A stretch of DNA of 64,000 nt from Kushneria phosphatilytica (GCF_008247605.1 NZ_CP043420.1:1240001-1304000), one strand, 5' to 3'. Counted from the first letter of the stretch, positions 1 through 9,094 are shown. The notes: generated by a model not told the origin, from the sequence alone. Numbers and translations: made by a program.

Positions 1-107
1 GGCCGCCTAGCGAGACGGCGGTAGTATTAGGTCACGGCAATACCATGTCTGATAAGCCAAGTGTTGCACTTGCCCAATAAAAACCGCCGATTAAGCTAGT
101 GTTATTT
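1..107. other. Gene-free left edge
   Basis: No gene is seen between the window edge and the stop codon of the methyltransferase gene at 108. The stretch is short and shows no clear hairpin or promoter. Confidence 0.4.
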
Positions 108-1328
108 TCAACCATTCCAAGTGGCTGAAACGCAAAATTCATAGAGCTCTTTTTTACTGTTTCTTTTTCTAACTATCCTCGATGATACATTTTTGTATCC
201 GAGAGAATGTAATGAAGATTCAAATATCTGCTCAGAATCCACCAGATTACCATAGAATGATGAGTTGCCTACTATGTAATCTATTTTTGCTCCATGATTA
301 AGGTGATTTCTTAAGCTAGAGAAATGGCTGTGCATATCGTAGAAATACTTATGGACATACCTGGCCATCAGTTCGGCGTTTTTATTTTCAGCATTTAAAA
401 TCTTTTCGCAAACAGCTAAGAGACTTTCGGGAAGATTCACATTATCAGGAGCCCAGTCCTTAAGTTTGCTCGTGGCCGTTCCCCAAGTTCCACCTATCGC
501 ACGCCAATCAAGCTCACCTGCTTCTTGCTTCTCATTAAGGAACTTTGTCCAATACATGTATGGGCGAAGCTCACGGATGTAGCTCATCCTGTTTGGGTAA
601 GGAGGAGAGGTTATTACATGGTCATAAGTATTATCGCCCAAGGCGTCTAGAGTCCTAGAGTCACCTAGGAAAAACCCTGCCTTACCTGTAAGATTGGATT
701 TGGCGCTAAAAGTAATAGCTTCAACTATGTCTTTGAAAAGAAGTTTTATTTGGTTAATTTCATATCTGGTGACCTTATCTTTAAAGGACATTGAAACATG
801 ATTGAAGTCAGCGGAAGATGTTTCAATCATTAGCCTGCAAAAACTAATCCATGCGAGTGAGCTGTACTTATTCTCGCTAGGCTCTCCAAACTCATCAACA
901 ATAGAAGACCTTAAAGCACACAGTAGTGGCAGAGTATGCCCGCACCACCATCTTTCGATGTTATGTATTTTAGGTGCCCAGTTTTCAATTTCTAAAAACT
1001 GAGGGAGGTTGTTAATGACACGGTCAATGCGCGCTTCTAATGCTTCAATCTCATTCTCTTCAAACTGAGCGCACTTAGCATTTCCGAACCAAACAAGAAA
1101 TGGATTAATGTCCAATGAGTCAGAAGCCATGCCGCTTTCAGAAGCACACAAGCCCGTAGTGGCCGTGCCAGAAAAAGGTTCTAGGATTCTTGCCCTCCTA
1201 GGAGTTTCTTCTACAAGCTCCTGCACAAGTTTTACGGAATATGCGGGGGTTAGCCTTAGCCATCCATGTCTTCCCATTTCTTTATTGAATCGGAAAGTGT
1301 AATCAGATCTTTGTTTAACAGATAGCAT
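108..1328 (-). CDS. DNA methyltransferase of a restriction-modification pair
   Basis: This 406-residue protein is an amino-methyltransferase acting on DNA. A probable motif X (GRHGWLRLTPAYS, about 19-31) is followed by the SAM-binding motif I (EPFSGTATTG, 50-59). The catalytic motif IV, TSPPYPNRM, begins at 240, and SPPY-type motifs belong to N4-cytosine or N6-adenine methylases. The order X-I-spacer-IV leaves about 180 residues between I and IV, where target recognition probably lies. The start ATG shares one base with the stop of the upstream nuclease-like gene (TAATG), so the two are translationally coupled. The gene is clearly AT-richer than the rest of the window, which suggests transfer. 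The methylated sequence cannot be read from the protein. Confidence 0.85.
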   Translation of the reverse strand: MLSVKQRSDYTFRFNKEMGRHGWLRLTPAYSVKLVQELVEETPRRARILEPFSGTATTGLCASESGMASDSLDINPFLVWFGNAKCAQFEENEIEALEARIDRVINNLPQFLEIENWAPKIHNIERWWCGHTLPLLCALRSSIVDEFGEPSENKYSSLAWISFCRLMIETSSADFNHVSMSFKDKVTRYEINQIKLLFKDIVEAITFSAKSNLTGKAGFFLGDSRTLDALGDNTYDHVITSPPYPNRMSYIRELRPYMYWTKFLNEKQEAGELDWRAIGGTWGTATSKLKDWAPDNVNLPESLLAVCEKILNAENKNAELMARYVHKYFYDMHSHFSSLRNHLNHGAKIDYIVGNSSFYGNLVDSEQIFESSLHSLGYKNVSSRIVRKRNSKKELYEFCVSATWNG

Positions 1329-2173
1329 TACTCAGCTCTCAGTAATTTTTCCAAAACCATTTCTATTTGCATGCGCAATTCTTCCGAATTTCTCTCAAAA
1401 AAAGCTGCCATATCATACCCCAGAACTTGTCTACAGAATGCAAATAGAGAAATGTTTGGGTTGTCATTATTGAGGCCTACGAGTATACCACAACTATTGT
1501 TTCTGTACCTAACTACTATGTCATTATCAATTTGGGATGAAAAGACTGAGAAAACAGGAAGGTAGCCTTTAGACCAAGCAACTGTAGCATTGTCTATATC
1601 GCCATTTTGGCGTTTGCTATCCTTGCTTTTATAGCCTTGTCTTACTTCAAAGACTATGCCGTTCGGTGGGTATTGAACTTGTAACCCATCACAATAGTTT
1701 CGTAGCCAAGATTCTGTGGCTGCTTTAACCTCGTTATTGACAACTTCGTCTAGTTTTAAGCGGCCATCCAGTGAAAGAGTTTTATCTTTGCCAGACCTTG
1801 TTTGAGCAGTATAAGACCAAGTGGCTAAAGCGCGATCATTGTAGCCAGTCTGATCAAAAATTATTTCCCTGAATAAGCGCTCACAACCTATACCGATTTG
1901 CCTATAAACTGAAGTCATGCCGCCCGCAGCTTTGTGTGCAGCATACATTAAATCACTATTAACACCTATCCAGGAATAGAATGGGTCATCCCCGTATATT
2001 TCATGGAACTTCTGTAAGTCGACACCAACTTTACCACCGGCCCCAAGTTTAGGCTTATAGTGCTCGCAAGATAAAATCGGTGAAACGAAAATATCAAAAT
2101 ACTTATTATCAGATTGTGACGGCATTTCTTTTCCCTGGCTTATTAAATAATTGCTCAACTTCGGCTCATACAT
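1328..2173 (-). CDS. Putative restriction endonuclease partner of the methyltransferase
   Basis: This 281-residue protein is not recognised by overall sequence. Its position directly upstream of a DNA methyltransferase, with TAATG coupling, makes it the likely cognate nuclease. A plausible PD-(D/E)XK-like core is visible: SLDGRLKL with D136, then about 40 residues later IVFEVRQGYKSK with E176. The usual lysine would be an arginine (EVR) or one of the lysines just after, so the catalytic assignment is tentative. A better Shine-Dalgarno (AGGGA) precedes an internal ATG at 2125, which could be the true start and would give 265 residues. Like its partner it is AT-rich. It could also be an accessory protein of the system. 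Confidence 0.6.
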   Translation of the reverse strand: MYEPKLSNYLISQGKEMPSQSDNKYFDIFVSPILSCEHYKPKLGAGGKVGVDLQKFHEIYGDDPFYSWIGVNSDLMYAAHKAAGGMTSVYRQIGIGCERLFREIIFDQTGYNDRALATWSYTAQTRSGKDKTLSLDGRLKLDEVVNNEVKAATESWLRNYCDGLQVQYPPNGIVFEVRQGYKSKDSKRQNGDIDNATVAWSKGYLPVFSVFSSQIDNDIVVRYRNNSCGILVGLNNDNPNISLFAFCRQVLGYDMAAFFERNSEELRMQIEMVLEKLLRAE

Positions 2174-2276
2174 TAGAGGAGAGCCGGTACGGTACCAACC
2201 CTCCTCCCTTTACCGCCCATTCGCTTAGGGCCAGCATGATACCTATAGCCATGCATAGGCGCACTCGTTGGCTTCA

Positions 2277-2293
2277 TGCTATCATTGATAGCA
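2277..2293. promoter_or_regulatory. FitAB-type operator palindrome
   Basis: A perfect 17-bp palindrome, TGCTATCA-T-TGATAGCA, lies 25 bp before the antitoxin start. The 8-bp arms match the half-site I recall for gonococcal FitAB, where the arms are about 12 bp apart rather than 1. It probably serves as the autoregulatory operator. Confidence 0.7.
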
Positions 2294-2317
2294 TTGTAAT
2301 CATATGGAGAGTCTGGC

Positions 2318-2560
2318 ATGGCTTCGATCACGATTCGCAACTTGGACGACAAATTGAAGGCTCAGCTTCGCATGGAGGCGGCTAGGCATGGCCATTCCAT
2401 GGAAGAGGAGGTTCGCATCATTCTGCGTAGTGCCTTGAACCAGCCTCAAGCAAAGGGGCTAGGGAGTCGCATACGTGAGCGGTTCGCAGACGCGGGGGGC
2501 ATCGAGCTGGAAGTATCGCCTAGGTCGGATAAGCCTCGTGATCCGGGCTTCGGCGCATGA
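2318..2560 (+). CDS. fitA: FitA-like ribbon-helix-helix antitoxin
   Basis: This 80-residue protein starts with a ribbon-helix-helix DNA-binding domain: ASITIRNLDD forms the strand, and the helices run through LKAQLRMEAARHG and SMEEEVRIILRSAL. The C-terminal half, rich in charged residues and proline, should wrap around and inhibit the toxin. Such antitoxins both neutralise the PIN toxin and repress their own operon. A GGAGAG Shine-Dalgarno sits 6 bp before the ATG, and a matching palindrome (2277-2293) lies just upstream. The stop overlaps the toxin start by 4 nt (ATGA), the usual arrangement of fitAB/vapBC pairs. Confidence 0.9.
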   Translation: MASITIRNLDDKLKAQLRMEAARHGHSMEEEVRIILRSALNQPQAKGLGSRIRERFADAGGIELEVSPRSDKPRDPGFGA

Positions 2561-2979
2561 TTGTTCTTGATACCAATGTGCTATCTGAGCTGATGCGGCC
2601 TGAGCCAGACACCCGGGTTGTCAACTGGCTGGATAGGCAGGACGCTATTTCCGTGACAATTTCCGCTATTACAGTCGCAGAAATTCTCTATGGTATCGAG
2701 CGCCTGCCAGACGGCAAACGCAAGCGTGGTTTCGCGGCCATGGCGGCGGCAATGTTCGAGGAAGATTTCTCTGGCCGCATTCTATCGTTCGATAGCGGGG
2801 CTGCGATTCACTACGCAGAGCAGGTCGCTGCCAGCGAGGGCGTAGGAAGACAGGTTCACATGGCCGATGCCCAAATTGCGGCTATCTGCATCCAGCATGG
2901 AGCGGTGTTGGCGACACGCAATATAAAGGATTTCGAGACGCTGAGCGTCGAGACGATCAATCCTTGGGAAATGGGCTGA
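2557..2979 (+). CDS. fitB: FitB/VapC-type PIN-domain ribonuclease toxin
   Basis: This 140-residue PIN-domain protein is the toxin of the pair. The acidic residues that bind Mg or Mn are in place: D5 in VLDTNVLSELM, E42 in AEILYGIE, D104 in HMADAQIAA, and D125 in RNIKDFE. PIN toxins of this family cut RNA when freed from the antitoxin. The gene looks intact, so an active toxin is expected. Its start overlaps the antitoxin stop by 4 nt. With the neighbouring restriction-modification pair it forms a small block of stabilisation or defence genes at the left of the window. Confidence 0.92.
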   Translation: MIVLDTNVLSELMRPEPDTRVVNWLDRQDAISVTISAITVAEILYGIERLPDGKRKRGFAAMAAAMFEEDFSGRILSFDSGAAIHYAEQVAASEGVGRQVHMADAQIAAICIQHGAVLATRNIKDFETLSVETINPWEMG

Positions 2980-3518
2980 TATCGGTACACTGACGGTACA
3001 GTAGCTGGTTCGGGTAGGTTACACTAACCTTCGCTAAGCTTCTGATAATCCAATACTTTAACCTTTGCTAGGTTACGGTTGATTTCGTAGACTTTTCAGT
3101 ATCTTATTGATTTAAAAGCGAACTCATAATCCTTAAGTGCATTTTTACGTTCTGCCGGGCCTGCCAACCCCGACTTACCCTTTTCCTTTTAGTTTTTGAT
3201 CTTTTAGCAGAAATTGGGCGCCATCAGTCATTATTTTTGACGCTTCTGGCTTCTGTAATCGTAGGCTTGGTGGTTTGTATTATTTATAATCCCCAAGGTT
3301 GTAAAAAATAGTGTTCAAAATTGACTGCGACCGATTTATATCAGAGATGTTTTATTGCTATCAGGCAGGGTAGAGCACTTTTTGTTATAGCTGGCACTCA
3401 CTGCCAGTATTTGAGTGCCCTACCTCGGCAGGATCATGATTCACCGCCATGGCGGCTACGTTTGTTCGTTACAGCTGATGGCTATCAGCTTCTGTGTCGA
3501 CTCGGCAAAAGGTGCCTC
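2980..3518. other. Gene-free AT-rich stretch between the defence block and an SDR gene
   Basis: No convincing gene is seen in these 540 bp. The DNA is AT-rich up to about 3330 and then returns to the composition of the following genes. It holds an 8-bp inverted repeat (GGCACTCA at 3391-3398, TGAGTGCC at 3411-3418) and a lone copy of the TGCTATCA half-site at 3356-3363. The change in composition suggests that one edge of acquired DNA lies here. Confidence 0.5.
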
Positions 3519-4265
3519 TTATAGCGGCTGAGAGGTGGGCCGATAGAGTACCTCGTTGATATCGACATCTTCAGGTTGAGTGATCGCGAAGTAGACGATG
3601 CGCGCGAAGGAGTCCGCCGGAATTGCCGCTGAGGCGTAAAAGCCGCCGATCGCCTCCGAGGATTCCGAATCGGTGATATGGCTGGGCAGCTCGGTATCGA
3701 TGGCTCCCGGGGAGATGATCGTCGAGCGCAGGTTGTAGTCCTTGACCTCCTGGCGAAAACCTTCGCTGATGGCTCGTACCGCGTGCTTGGTGGCGCAATA
3801 GACCGTGCCCGCCGGAGTCACCTTGTGACCAGCGACCGAGGAGACATTGATCACATGGCCGAACTGCTGTGATTTCATCTGCGGTAGCACTGCGGCGATG
3901 CCGTAAAGCGTGCCCTTGAGGTTGATATCGATCATGTTGTCCCACTCGTCGATTTTCAGCTTCTCGAGAGGTGACTGTTGCATGAGCCCCGCGTTGTTGA
4001 GCATCACGTCGATTTTGCCATAACTCGAGACCGCTTTATCGACCAGCGCCTGAACGTCAGCCTGGCGTGTCACGTCGGTCTGCAGGGCCAGGGCCTTGCC
4101 GCCGGCGGCTTGGATCTCATCGACGATCTTTTGCAGGCGATCCATGCGTCTTGCGCCGAGTACCACGATGGCGCCATGGCTTGCCAGGTGTCGGGCGGTG
4201 GCTTCGCCGAGACCGCTACTGGCGCCGGTAATAACAATAACTTTGCCCTGAATATCCTGAGTCAT
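3519..4265 (-). CDS. Short-chain dehydrogenase/reductase
   Basis: This is a classical SDR of 248 residues. The cofactor loop TGASSGLG is at 13-20, followed by NNAG at 90-93. The catalytic serine is in VSSVAG (about 142-143), and Y156 and K160 form the YxxxK pair. An arginine pair at the end of the second strand (GARRMD, 38-42) favours NADP(H). It resembles the YdfG-like group of general reductases; the substrate is unknown. The Shine-Dalgarno AGGAG lies 6 bp before the ATG. A second SDR gene lies 60 bp upstream on the same strand, so the two may be co-transcribed. Confidence 0.88.
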   Translation of the reverse strand: MTQDIQGKVIVITGASSGLGEATARHLASHGAIVVLGARRMDRLQKIVDEIQAAGGKALALQTDVTRQADVQALVDKAVSSYGKIDVMLNNAGLMQQSPLEKLKIDEWDNMIDINLKGTLYGIAAVLPQMKSQQFGHVINVSSVAGHKVTPAGTVYCATKHAVRAISEGFRQEVKDYNLRSTIISPGAIDTELPSHITDSESSEAIGGFYASAAIPADSFARIVYFAITQPEDVDINEVLYRPTSQPL

Positions 4266-4325
4266 CTTTCTCTCCTGAGAATGAAAGTGGGTGGTGCGAT
4301 CACATGAGTGGGGGTGAGCAGTGCT

Positions 4326-5087
4326 TCAGCGCGCGGTGAAACCGCCATCGACCGGTAGTGCGTGCCCAATCACGAAGGTAGAGCCCGGGCCACACAGCCA
4401 GAGCACGGCGGAGGCAATCTCCTCAGGGCGACCCAGGCGGCCGATTGGCTGCTCTCGAACGATCTCCTCGAGCGGCAAATCGCCACGCTCGACCATCCTT
4501 TGCACCATCGGAGTGTCGATGGTGCCGGGGCAGACGGCGTTGACGCGGATGCCTTGGGCGGCGTATTCCAGTGCCGTGCTTTTGGTCATGCCGACCACGC
4601 CATGCTTGGTGCCGTGATAGATTGAGCGCCCGGGCAGGCCCACCAGGCCACCCAGTGAGGAACAGTTGACGATGGTGCCGCTGCCTTGTGTACGCATCTG
4701 GGCGAGCTCGTATTTCATGCAGCACCAAACGCCGAACAGGTTGATCGAATTGACACGGGCGAACTCTGCGCTGGTGGCATCGGCAGTTTCGCAGGCGTCG
4801 CTTTGTACGCCTGCGTTATTGAAGGCGGCGTCGAGTCGGCCATAGGTAGCGACAGTCTGTTCGATCAGGTGCGCGACCTGGTCTTCCTGAGCTACGTCGC
4901 AGAGAATACCGGTGACCTCATGGCCCTCGTTCTCAAGTGTGCGCACCGCTTCTTCGAGGCCCCCCTGACTGACATCGGAAAGCACGACACGGGCGCCTTC
5001 TTCGGCAAAGGCTCTGGCCGTCGCGAATCCCATGCCCATGGCGGCGCCGGTAACAAGGGCGACCTTATTGGCGAAATCGGTAGGCAT
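4326..5087 (-). CDS. Short-chain dehydrogenase/reductase, probably NAD-dependent
   Basis: This 253-residue SDR was started at the ATG with an AGGAG Shine-Dalgarno 9 bp upstream; an in-frame ATG nine codons earlier (5114) lacks one. The cofactor loop TGAAMGMG is at 13-20, NNAG at 90-93, the catalytic Ser in NCSSLGG near 143, and Tyr157/Lys161. D38 in VVLSDVS, at the end of strand two, points to NAD(H). The C-terminus (GPGSTFVIGHALPVDGGFTAR) is typical of the family. The substrate is unknown. It is followed closely by the other SDR and preceded by the CMD-domain lipoprotein gene, which suggests one transcription unit. Confidence 0.87.
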   Translation of the reverse strand: MPTDFANKVALVTGAAMGMGFATARAFAEEGARVVLSDVSQGGLEEAVRTLENEGHEVTGILCDVAQEDQVAHLIEQTVATYGRLDAAFNNAGVQSDACETADATSAEFARVNSINLFGVWCCMKYELAQMRTQGSGTIVNCSSLGGLVGLPGRSIYHGTKHGVVGMTKSTALEYAAQGIRVNAVCPGTIDTPMVQRMVERGDLPLEEIVREQPIGRLGRPEEIASAVLWLCGPGSTFVIGHALPVDGGFTAR

Positions 5088-5174
5088 TCGAATGATCTCC
5101 TGGATGATGTGCAAGGATTCGAAAGGGCGCTGGAAAAGGCACTGAACACAGTGCTTCCGAACGAGGCGTGCAGA

Positions 5175-5972
5175 TCAATCCGTGATCAGCCCGCGCGACT
5201 CGAACACCGCCCTGAAGACCGGCATGGCTGAAAATACCCTCGGCCATCCGGCATAGAACGCCAGCTGAGTGAGCGTTTCGGAGGCTTCGGCCCTGGATAG
5301 CCCGTTATCCATGGCACGATTGAGGTGAAAGGTGACCTGCTCGGGCTGACCGGCAGCCACCAGCGCGCTGACGGTCACCAGGCTTCGATCTCTGGGGGCC
5401 AGGCCTGGACGCAACCACAAATCCTGAAACAGCGCATCGGTGGTGTATTCGACTACGCCCGGTGCCACCGCACCGAAGCGTTCGGCCACCAACTGCTGAC
5501 GTTTGGCCTCGGCTTTTTCGTCAAGCGGCAGGCGCTGCGTGGGCACCGCAGGCGCGGACGAGTTGTCGATCCCCCGTGTCGCGAAGACATCCTCCAGAAT
5601 CGCCACGGCGGTGGTGGCGTTACCCCAACCGGTGTAAAACGCGAGATGGGTGATGATCTCGGAGAGCTCGTTGGGGGTGACGCCATTGTCCAGTGCGAGA
5701 TTGAAGTGATAGGGCAACTCGGCGACCTGTTGCTGAGTGATCAGCGCCGATAGGGTCACAAGGCTGCGATCCCTGGGGCTCAGGCCGGCTCGGTGCCATA
5801 GCTCACCGAGCACCATCTCGTTGGTGTAATGCGCAAACGCTGGCGAGACGCGGTTCATTTCGCTCTCGCTGGGCGCAGGCGAGAAGTCCCGAGTCGCTCG
5901 TGAGTCCGGCATCTGACTGCAGGCTGCCAGCACGCCGAGCAGGGGGAGCGTGCAAAGATATCTGGTGAGCAT
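5175..5972 (-). CDS. Lipoprotein with two carboxymuconolactone-decarboxylase domains
   Basis: The product has a lipoprotein signal (start of [10 protein letters not shown], lipobox LAAC with Cys18), so it should be attached to a membrane outside the cytoplasm. The mature part repeats one CMD-like unit twice: each contains the pattern RDRSLVT(L/V)SALI and then HFNLALDNG or [16 protein letters not shown] or LAFYAGW. The CxxC of AhpD-type peroxidase relatives is absent, while the histidine is kept in both copies. The start was chosen at the ATG directly before the signal peptide; the longer frame begins at 6053. The function is unknown. It sits beside a secreted cupin gene, a frequent pairing for this family. 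Confidence 0.8.
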   Translation of the reverse strand: MLTRYLCTLPLLGVLAACSQMPDSRATRDFSPAPSESEMNRVSPAFAHYTNEMVLGELWHRAGLSPRDRSLVTLSALITQQQVAELPYHFNLALDNGVTPNELSEIITHLAFYTGWGNATTAVAILEDVFATRGIDNSSAPAVPTQRLPLDEKAEAKRQQLVAERFGAVAPGVVEYTTDALFQDLWLRPGLAPRDRSLVTVSALVAAGQPEQVTFHLNRAMDNGLSRAEASETLTQLAFYAGWPRVFSAMPVFRAVFESRGLITD

Positions 5973-6070
5973 GACGTGGTGTCTCCGGCAAACAGCGACG
6001 GGAAGCGGTGCAGTAGCCTTCGGCCCGGTGTGCGGGCGCGGGAGCACTCGCAACCGGATGTGATGCCGGA

Positions 6071-6535
6071 TCAGTGTCGATACTCTTCATCACTGACCGG
6101 CTCCAGCCACTCGACGGCGCTGCCATCGACCTGTTTCTGGATGGCGATGTGTGTCATCGAATGCGTGGCCATAGCGCCGTGCCAGTGTTTGACGCCCGGT
6201 GGTGTCCAGATCACATCGCCTGCCCGGATCACGTGCTTCTCACCGCCTTCTTCCTGAATCCAGCCCCTGCCGTCGGTAACGACGAGGGTTTGTCCTGCCG
6301 GATGGGTGTGCCAGTTGGAGCGCGCCCCCGGCGCGAAAGTGACTTCGCCGCCGGTGGTCTGGCGGACATCATTGCCATCGAAGAGCGGGTCGATCAGCGC
6401 GTGGCCGGTGAACAGATCGGCACGTCCCACGACCGTATCCCGATCCTGGAGATGGCTGATCTGCATGTTTCCCGCGTGGGCAAGGCCCGCGGCCAGGGTC
6501 AGGGCCAATGCGGCCATCAGGTGGTTGGTTTTCAT
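6071..6535 (-). CDS. Secreted cupin-domain protein
   Basis: This 154-residue protein begins with a clear Sec signal peptide ending in GLAHA (about residue 21), followed by a single cupin barrel. The metal-binding motifs are visible: [13 protein letters not shown] in the first cupin motif and [10 protein letters not shown] in the second. It is about as long as, and very similar to, the cytosolic cupin encoded at 7911-8312. Such cupins are often annotated as mandelonitrile-lyase-like or carboxymuconolactone-decarboxylase-associated, but the reaction here is not known. The gene lies about 100 bp upstream of the CMD lipoprotein on the same strand. Confidence 0.82.
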   Translation of the reverse strand: MKTNHLMAALALTLAAGLAHAGNMQISHLQDRDTVVGRADLFTGHALIDPLFDGNDVRQTTGGEVTFAPGARSNWHTHPAGQTLVVTDGRGWIQEEGGEKHVIRAGDVIWTPPGVKHWHGAMATHSMTHIAIQKQVDGSAVEWLEPVSDEEYRH

Positions 6536-6904
6536 CGTGTCGACCTCTGCGTAACGGTGCCGGTGGATGTTTCGATGACCCGGCATTCGACGGGGGAGTG
6601 ATACACATCGACCAGTGAGAGAAACCTTTGCACAGCTTGCTGTGACCGACCATGGCGCAGAGATGCAAACACTCATGAGGCGAGCTCATGGGTGCCCGGG
6701 ACAAAACTGGCACGATTACCGGATTGGTATTCGAGCGTCAGGCAGGGTGGCGGCTCGTCATCAGTGGCGGAGCCGGCCGTTGAGACTGGATGACCGCGAA
6801 AGCCCGGTGAGCACGAAAGGGAAAGACTGCACAGGGCACCGTCGCCGTGGTCGATGGTGGTGGCCATCGGCAACGGTGCGCCGCCTTGCGAAAGCGGGTT
6901 CGGA

Positions 6905-7795
6905 TTACACCTGGCTCAGGGCGTTAACGAGAATCGAGAATGCCGGGGAGGACTGCCGGCGATGAGGGTAGTAGAGGAAATAGCCGGTAAATGGCGGGCA
7001 CCAGGCTTCCAGCACCGTTTCGAGCTTCCCGGCAGCGATGGCTTCCGCCGCCATGCCATCAGGGACATAGCCGATACCGTAGCCATCAATGGCCGCGGTA
7101 AGTATCGGTTCGGCGGTATTGAATGTCAGTTGCCCTTGTACCCTGACCCGAATCTCGTGGCCGTCCTTCTCGAACTCCCAGGCATAGAGTCCGCCGTGGG
7201 TTGGCAGTCTGAGGTTGATACAGTGATGCCGGGTCAGTTCCTGTGGCGTGCCGGGTCGGCCATGAGTGCGAAAATACTCCGGTGAGGCGACGGCGCGCAT
7301 GGCGAAATCCGGCCCCACGCGCACTGCGATCATGCCCTCGCTGACCTGTTCACCCAGGCGGATACCGGCATCGAACTGCGATTCGACAATATCGGTGAGC
7401 TGATAGTCCGTCACGACCTCGACATGGATATCCGGGTACTGCTTGAGCACCGGGCGCAGTTTGGGCCAAACGATGGTGTTGGCGGCATAGTCCGTGGTGG
7501 TGATGCGGAAATTGCCGGCCGGCTTGTCGCGGGTATCGATGATCGACCACAGTTCACTCTCCAGCTCCTCAAGCATCGGCACCACCCGATCCAGCAGCCG
7601 CTGTCCCTCTACCGTGGGGGCCACCTTGCGGGTTGTTCGGGCCAGCACCTTGATGCCCAGACGCGTCTCGAGATCCCGAACCGTATGACTGAGCGCCGAT
7701 TGAGACACGCCCAGCTGTGCCGCGGCCCTTGTGAAGGTGCCTGCCTTGGCGACAGTGGCGAAGGCCACCAGACCGGTCATGTTCTCTCTGAGCAT
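6905..7795 (-). CDS. LysR-family transcriptional regulator
   Basis: This 296-residue protein has the N-terminal winged helix of LysR regulators (TFTRAAAQLGVSQSALSHTVRDLE, seen as TRAAAQLGVSQSALSH around residues 22-37) and a C-terminal effector-binding domain. An AGGAG Shine-Dalgarno lies 8 bp before the ATG. It is transcribed away from the cytosolic cupin gene at 7911, with 115 bp between them, the usual layout for a LysR regulator and its target. It lies between the two cupin genes and probably controls one or both. The inducer is unknown. Confidence 0.9.
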   Translation of the reverse strand: MLRENMTGLVAFATVAKAGTFTRAAAQLGVSQSALSHTVRDLETRLGIKVLARTTRKVAPTVEGQRLLDRVVPMLEELESELWSIIDTRDKPAGNFRITTTDYAANTIVWPKLRPVLKQYPDIHVEVVTDYQLTDIVESQFDAGIRLGEQVSEGMIAVRVGPDFAMRAVASPEYFRTHGRPGTPQELTRHHCINLRLPTHGGLYAWEFEKDGHEIRVRVQGQLTFNTAEPILTAAIDGYGIGYVPDGMAAEAIAAGKLETVLEAWCPPFTGYFLYYPHRRQSSPAFSILVNALSQV

Positions 7796-7910
7796 TCATG
7801 AGCTCCTTTCATGGGTGCTGCCTGTGCAAGCGGATTATCAATGCGCCGAGGGCTGCTAACCTGCGGCTGCTATCAGCGATCGTGTTATCGCCACCCTTCA
7901 GGAGGTTGTC

Positions 7911-8312
7911 ATGAAAATCAATCGCGTCGGCACGCAGCCATCCACACCGGGGCCGGAAGACTATTTTACCGGCACCGTTCGCATCGACCCACTGTTCAGC
8001 GCCGAAGAGCCCGGGCGCACCAGTGGTGCTGCAGTAACGTTCGAGCCCGGTGCGCGGACGGCCTGGCATACCCATCCGGCCGGTCAGACGCTGATCGTCA
8101 CGGCAGGGGTTGGCCGGGTTCAGCGCGAAGGAGGGGCCATCGAAGAGATTCGCCCCGGCGATGTCGTGTGGTTCCCGGCGGGTGAGAAACACTGGCATGG
8201 TGCGGCGCCCGATGTCGCAATGACCCATATTGCCATTCAGGAATCGATCGATGGCACCCCGGTGACCTGGCTGGAGAAGGTCCGCGACGACCAGTACGAA
8301 GGCCAGGCATAA
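7911..8312 (+). CDS. Cytosolic cupin-domain protein
   Basis: This 133-residue single cupin has the metal ligands in [13 protein letters not shown] and [10 protein letters not shown]. It lacks a signal peptide but otherwise parallels the secreted cupin at 6071-6535, including the segments RIDPLF / LIDPLF and MTHIAIQ. A strong GGAGG Shine-Dalgarno precedes the start. It is divergent from the LysR gene. The pair of paralogues, one exported and one not, could act on the same compound in two compartments; that is inference. Confidence 0.85.
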   Translation: MKINRVGTQPSTPGPEDYFTGTVRIDPLFSAEEPGRTSGAAVTFEPGARTAWHTHPAGQTLIVTAGVGRVQREGGAIEEIRPGDVVWFPAGEKHWHGAAPDVAMTHIAIQESIDGTPVTWLEKVRDDQYEGQA

Positions 8313-8349
8313 GCCCTGGTGGCGCTCCCCGGTTGATCCAAACCTGTAG

Positions 8350-9084
8350 CTACAGGGGTTTGCCATCCAGAGAGTGCTCCATGATGGCAAGCGTGAGAAA
8401 GAAATGGTGCTGGGCTGCCCTGAACGCTTCGTCACCATCGCGTCTCAGGATGGCCTGGACCAGCTGCTTGTGTTCACGTCGTGCCCGCGGCAGGGATTCT
8501 GCCGGGTAGGGCTCCGAGCCAAATCCCAGTGTGGCTCGGGCCGTGAGCTGCCTGGACTGGGTCTCAAGATGTTGATTGGCCGTCATCGCCATGATGCACG
8601 CATGCAGCTTCTGATCCAGCTCCCGCGCCCGCGAGGCATCGTCAGTCGCGCAGAACTCGTCGAGCAGGTGTTGCAGCTCGCTGGCCTGTTGCTGATCGTG
8701 CCGTTCAGCGGCGGTTCTCGCGACAAGTCCTTCCACCAGGCAGCGGTAATCGAAGAAATCCTTTAGCTGAGGCATCTCCTGGGCAAGGATGCGCTGCGCC
8801 GTATCGGGGGAGGCGTCGCTGACACGCTTGTACGTCACGAAAGTCCCGCCATCACGGCCTCGTCGTGACTCAATGAGCCCGAGCTCACTGACGATTTTCA
8901 ATGCCGCTCTTACAGTCACACGGCTGACTGCCTGCCGCTCCGCCAATTCACGCTCTGATGGCAATCGATCACCCGGTGAGTAAGCGCCGATCGCGATGGC
9001 CGTCACGATTCTGTCGGCCAGTTCCTGCCTGGCGGAACCGGTTTCCCCGGCCAAAGTCCGGTCTGAATGACACGGCTTGTTCAC
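8350..9084 (-). CDS. GntR-family (FadR-type) transcriptional regulator
   Basis: The product has a GntR winged helix (SPGDRLPSERELAERQAVSRVTV, read as residues about 37-59) and an all-alpha C-terminal FCD-type effector domain. I chose the GTG at 9084 because it follows a GGGGG Shine-Dalgarno; the frame continues to a TTG at 9111, but that lies within the operator-like palindrome at 9095-9119. It is divergent from the permease-acetamidase operon starting at 9351 and very likely regulates both it and itself. The effector may be an amide or amino acid; this is not shown by the sequence. Confidence 0.88.
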   Translation of the reverse strand: MNKPCHSDRTLAGETGSARQELADRIVTAIAIGAYSPGDRLPSERELAERQAVSRVTVRAALKIVSELGLIESRRGRDGGTFVTYKRVSDASPDTAQRILAQEMPQLKDFFDYRCLVEGLVARTAAERHDQQQASELQHLLDEFCATDDASRARELDQKLHACIMAMTANQHLETQSRQLTARATLGFGSEPYPAESLPRARREHKQLVQAILRRDGDEAFRAAQHHFFLTLAIMEHSLDGKPL

Positions 9085-9094
9085 AAGAACCCCC

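Noticed and set aside
3321..3524. 67-codon frame in the intergenic region
   Set aside because: No Shine-Dalgarno, no domain, and it spans the composition change and an inverted repeat.
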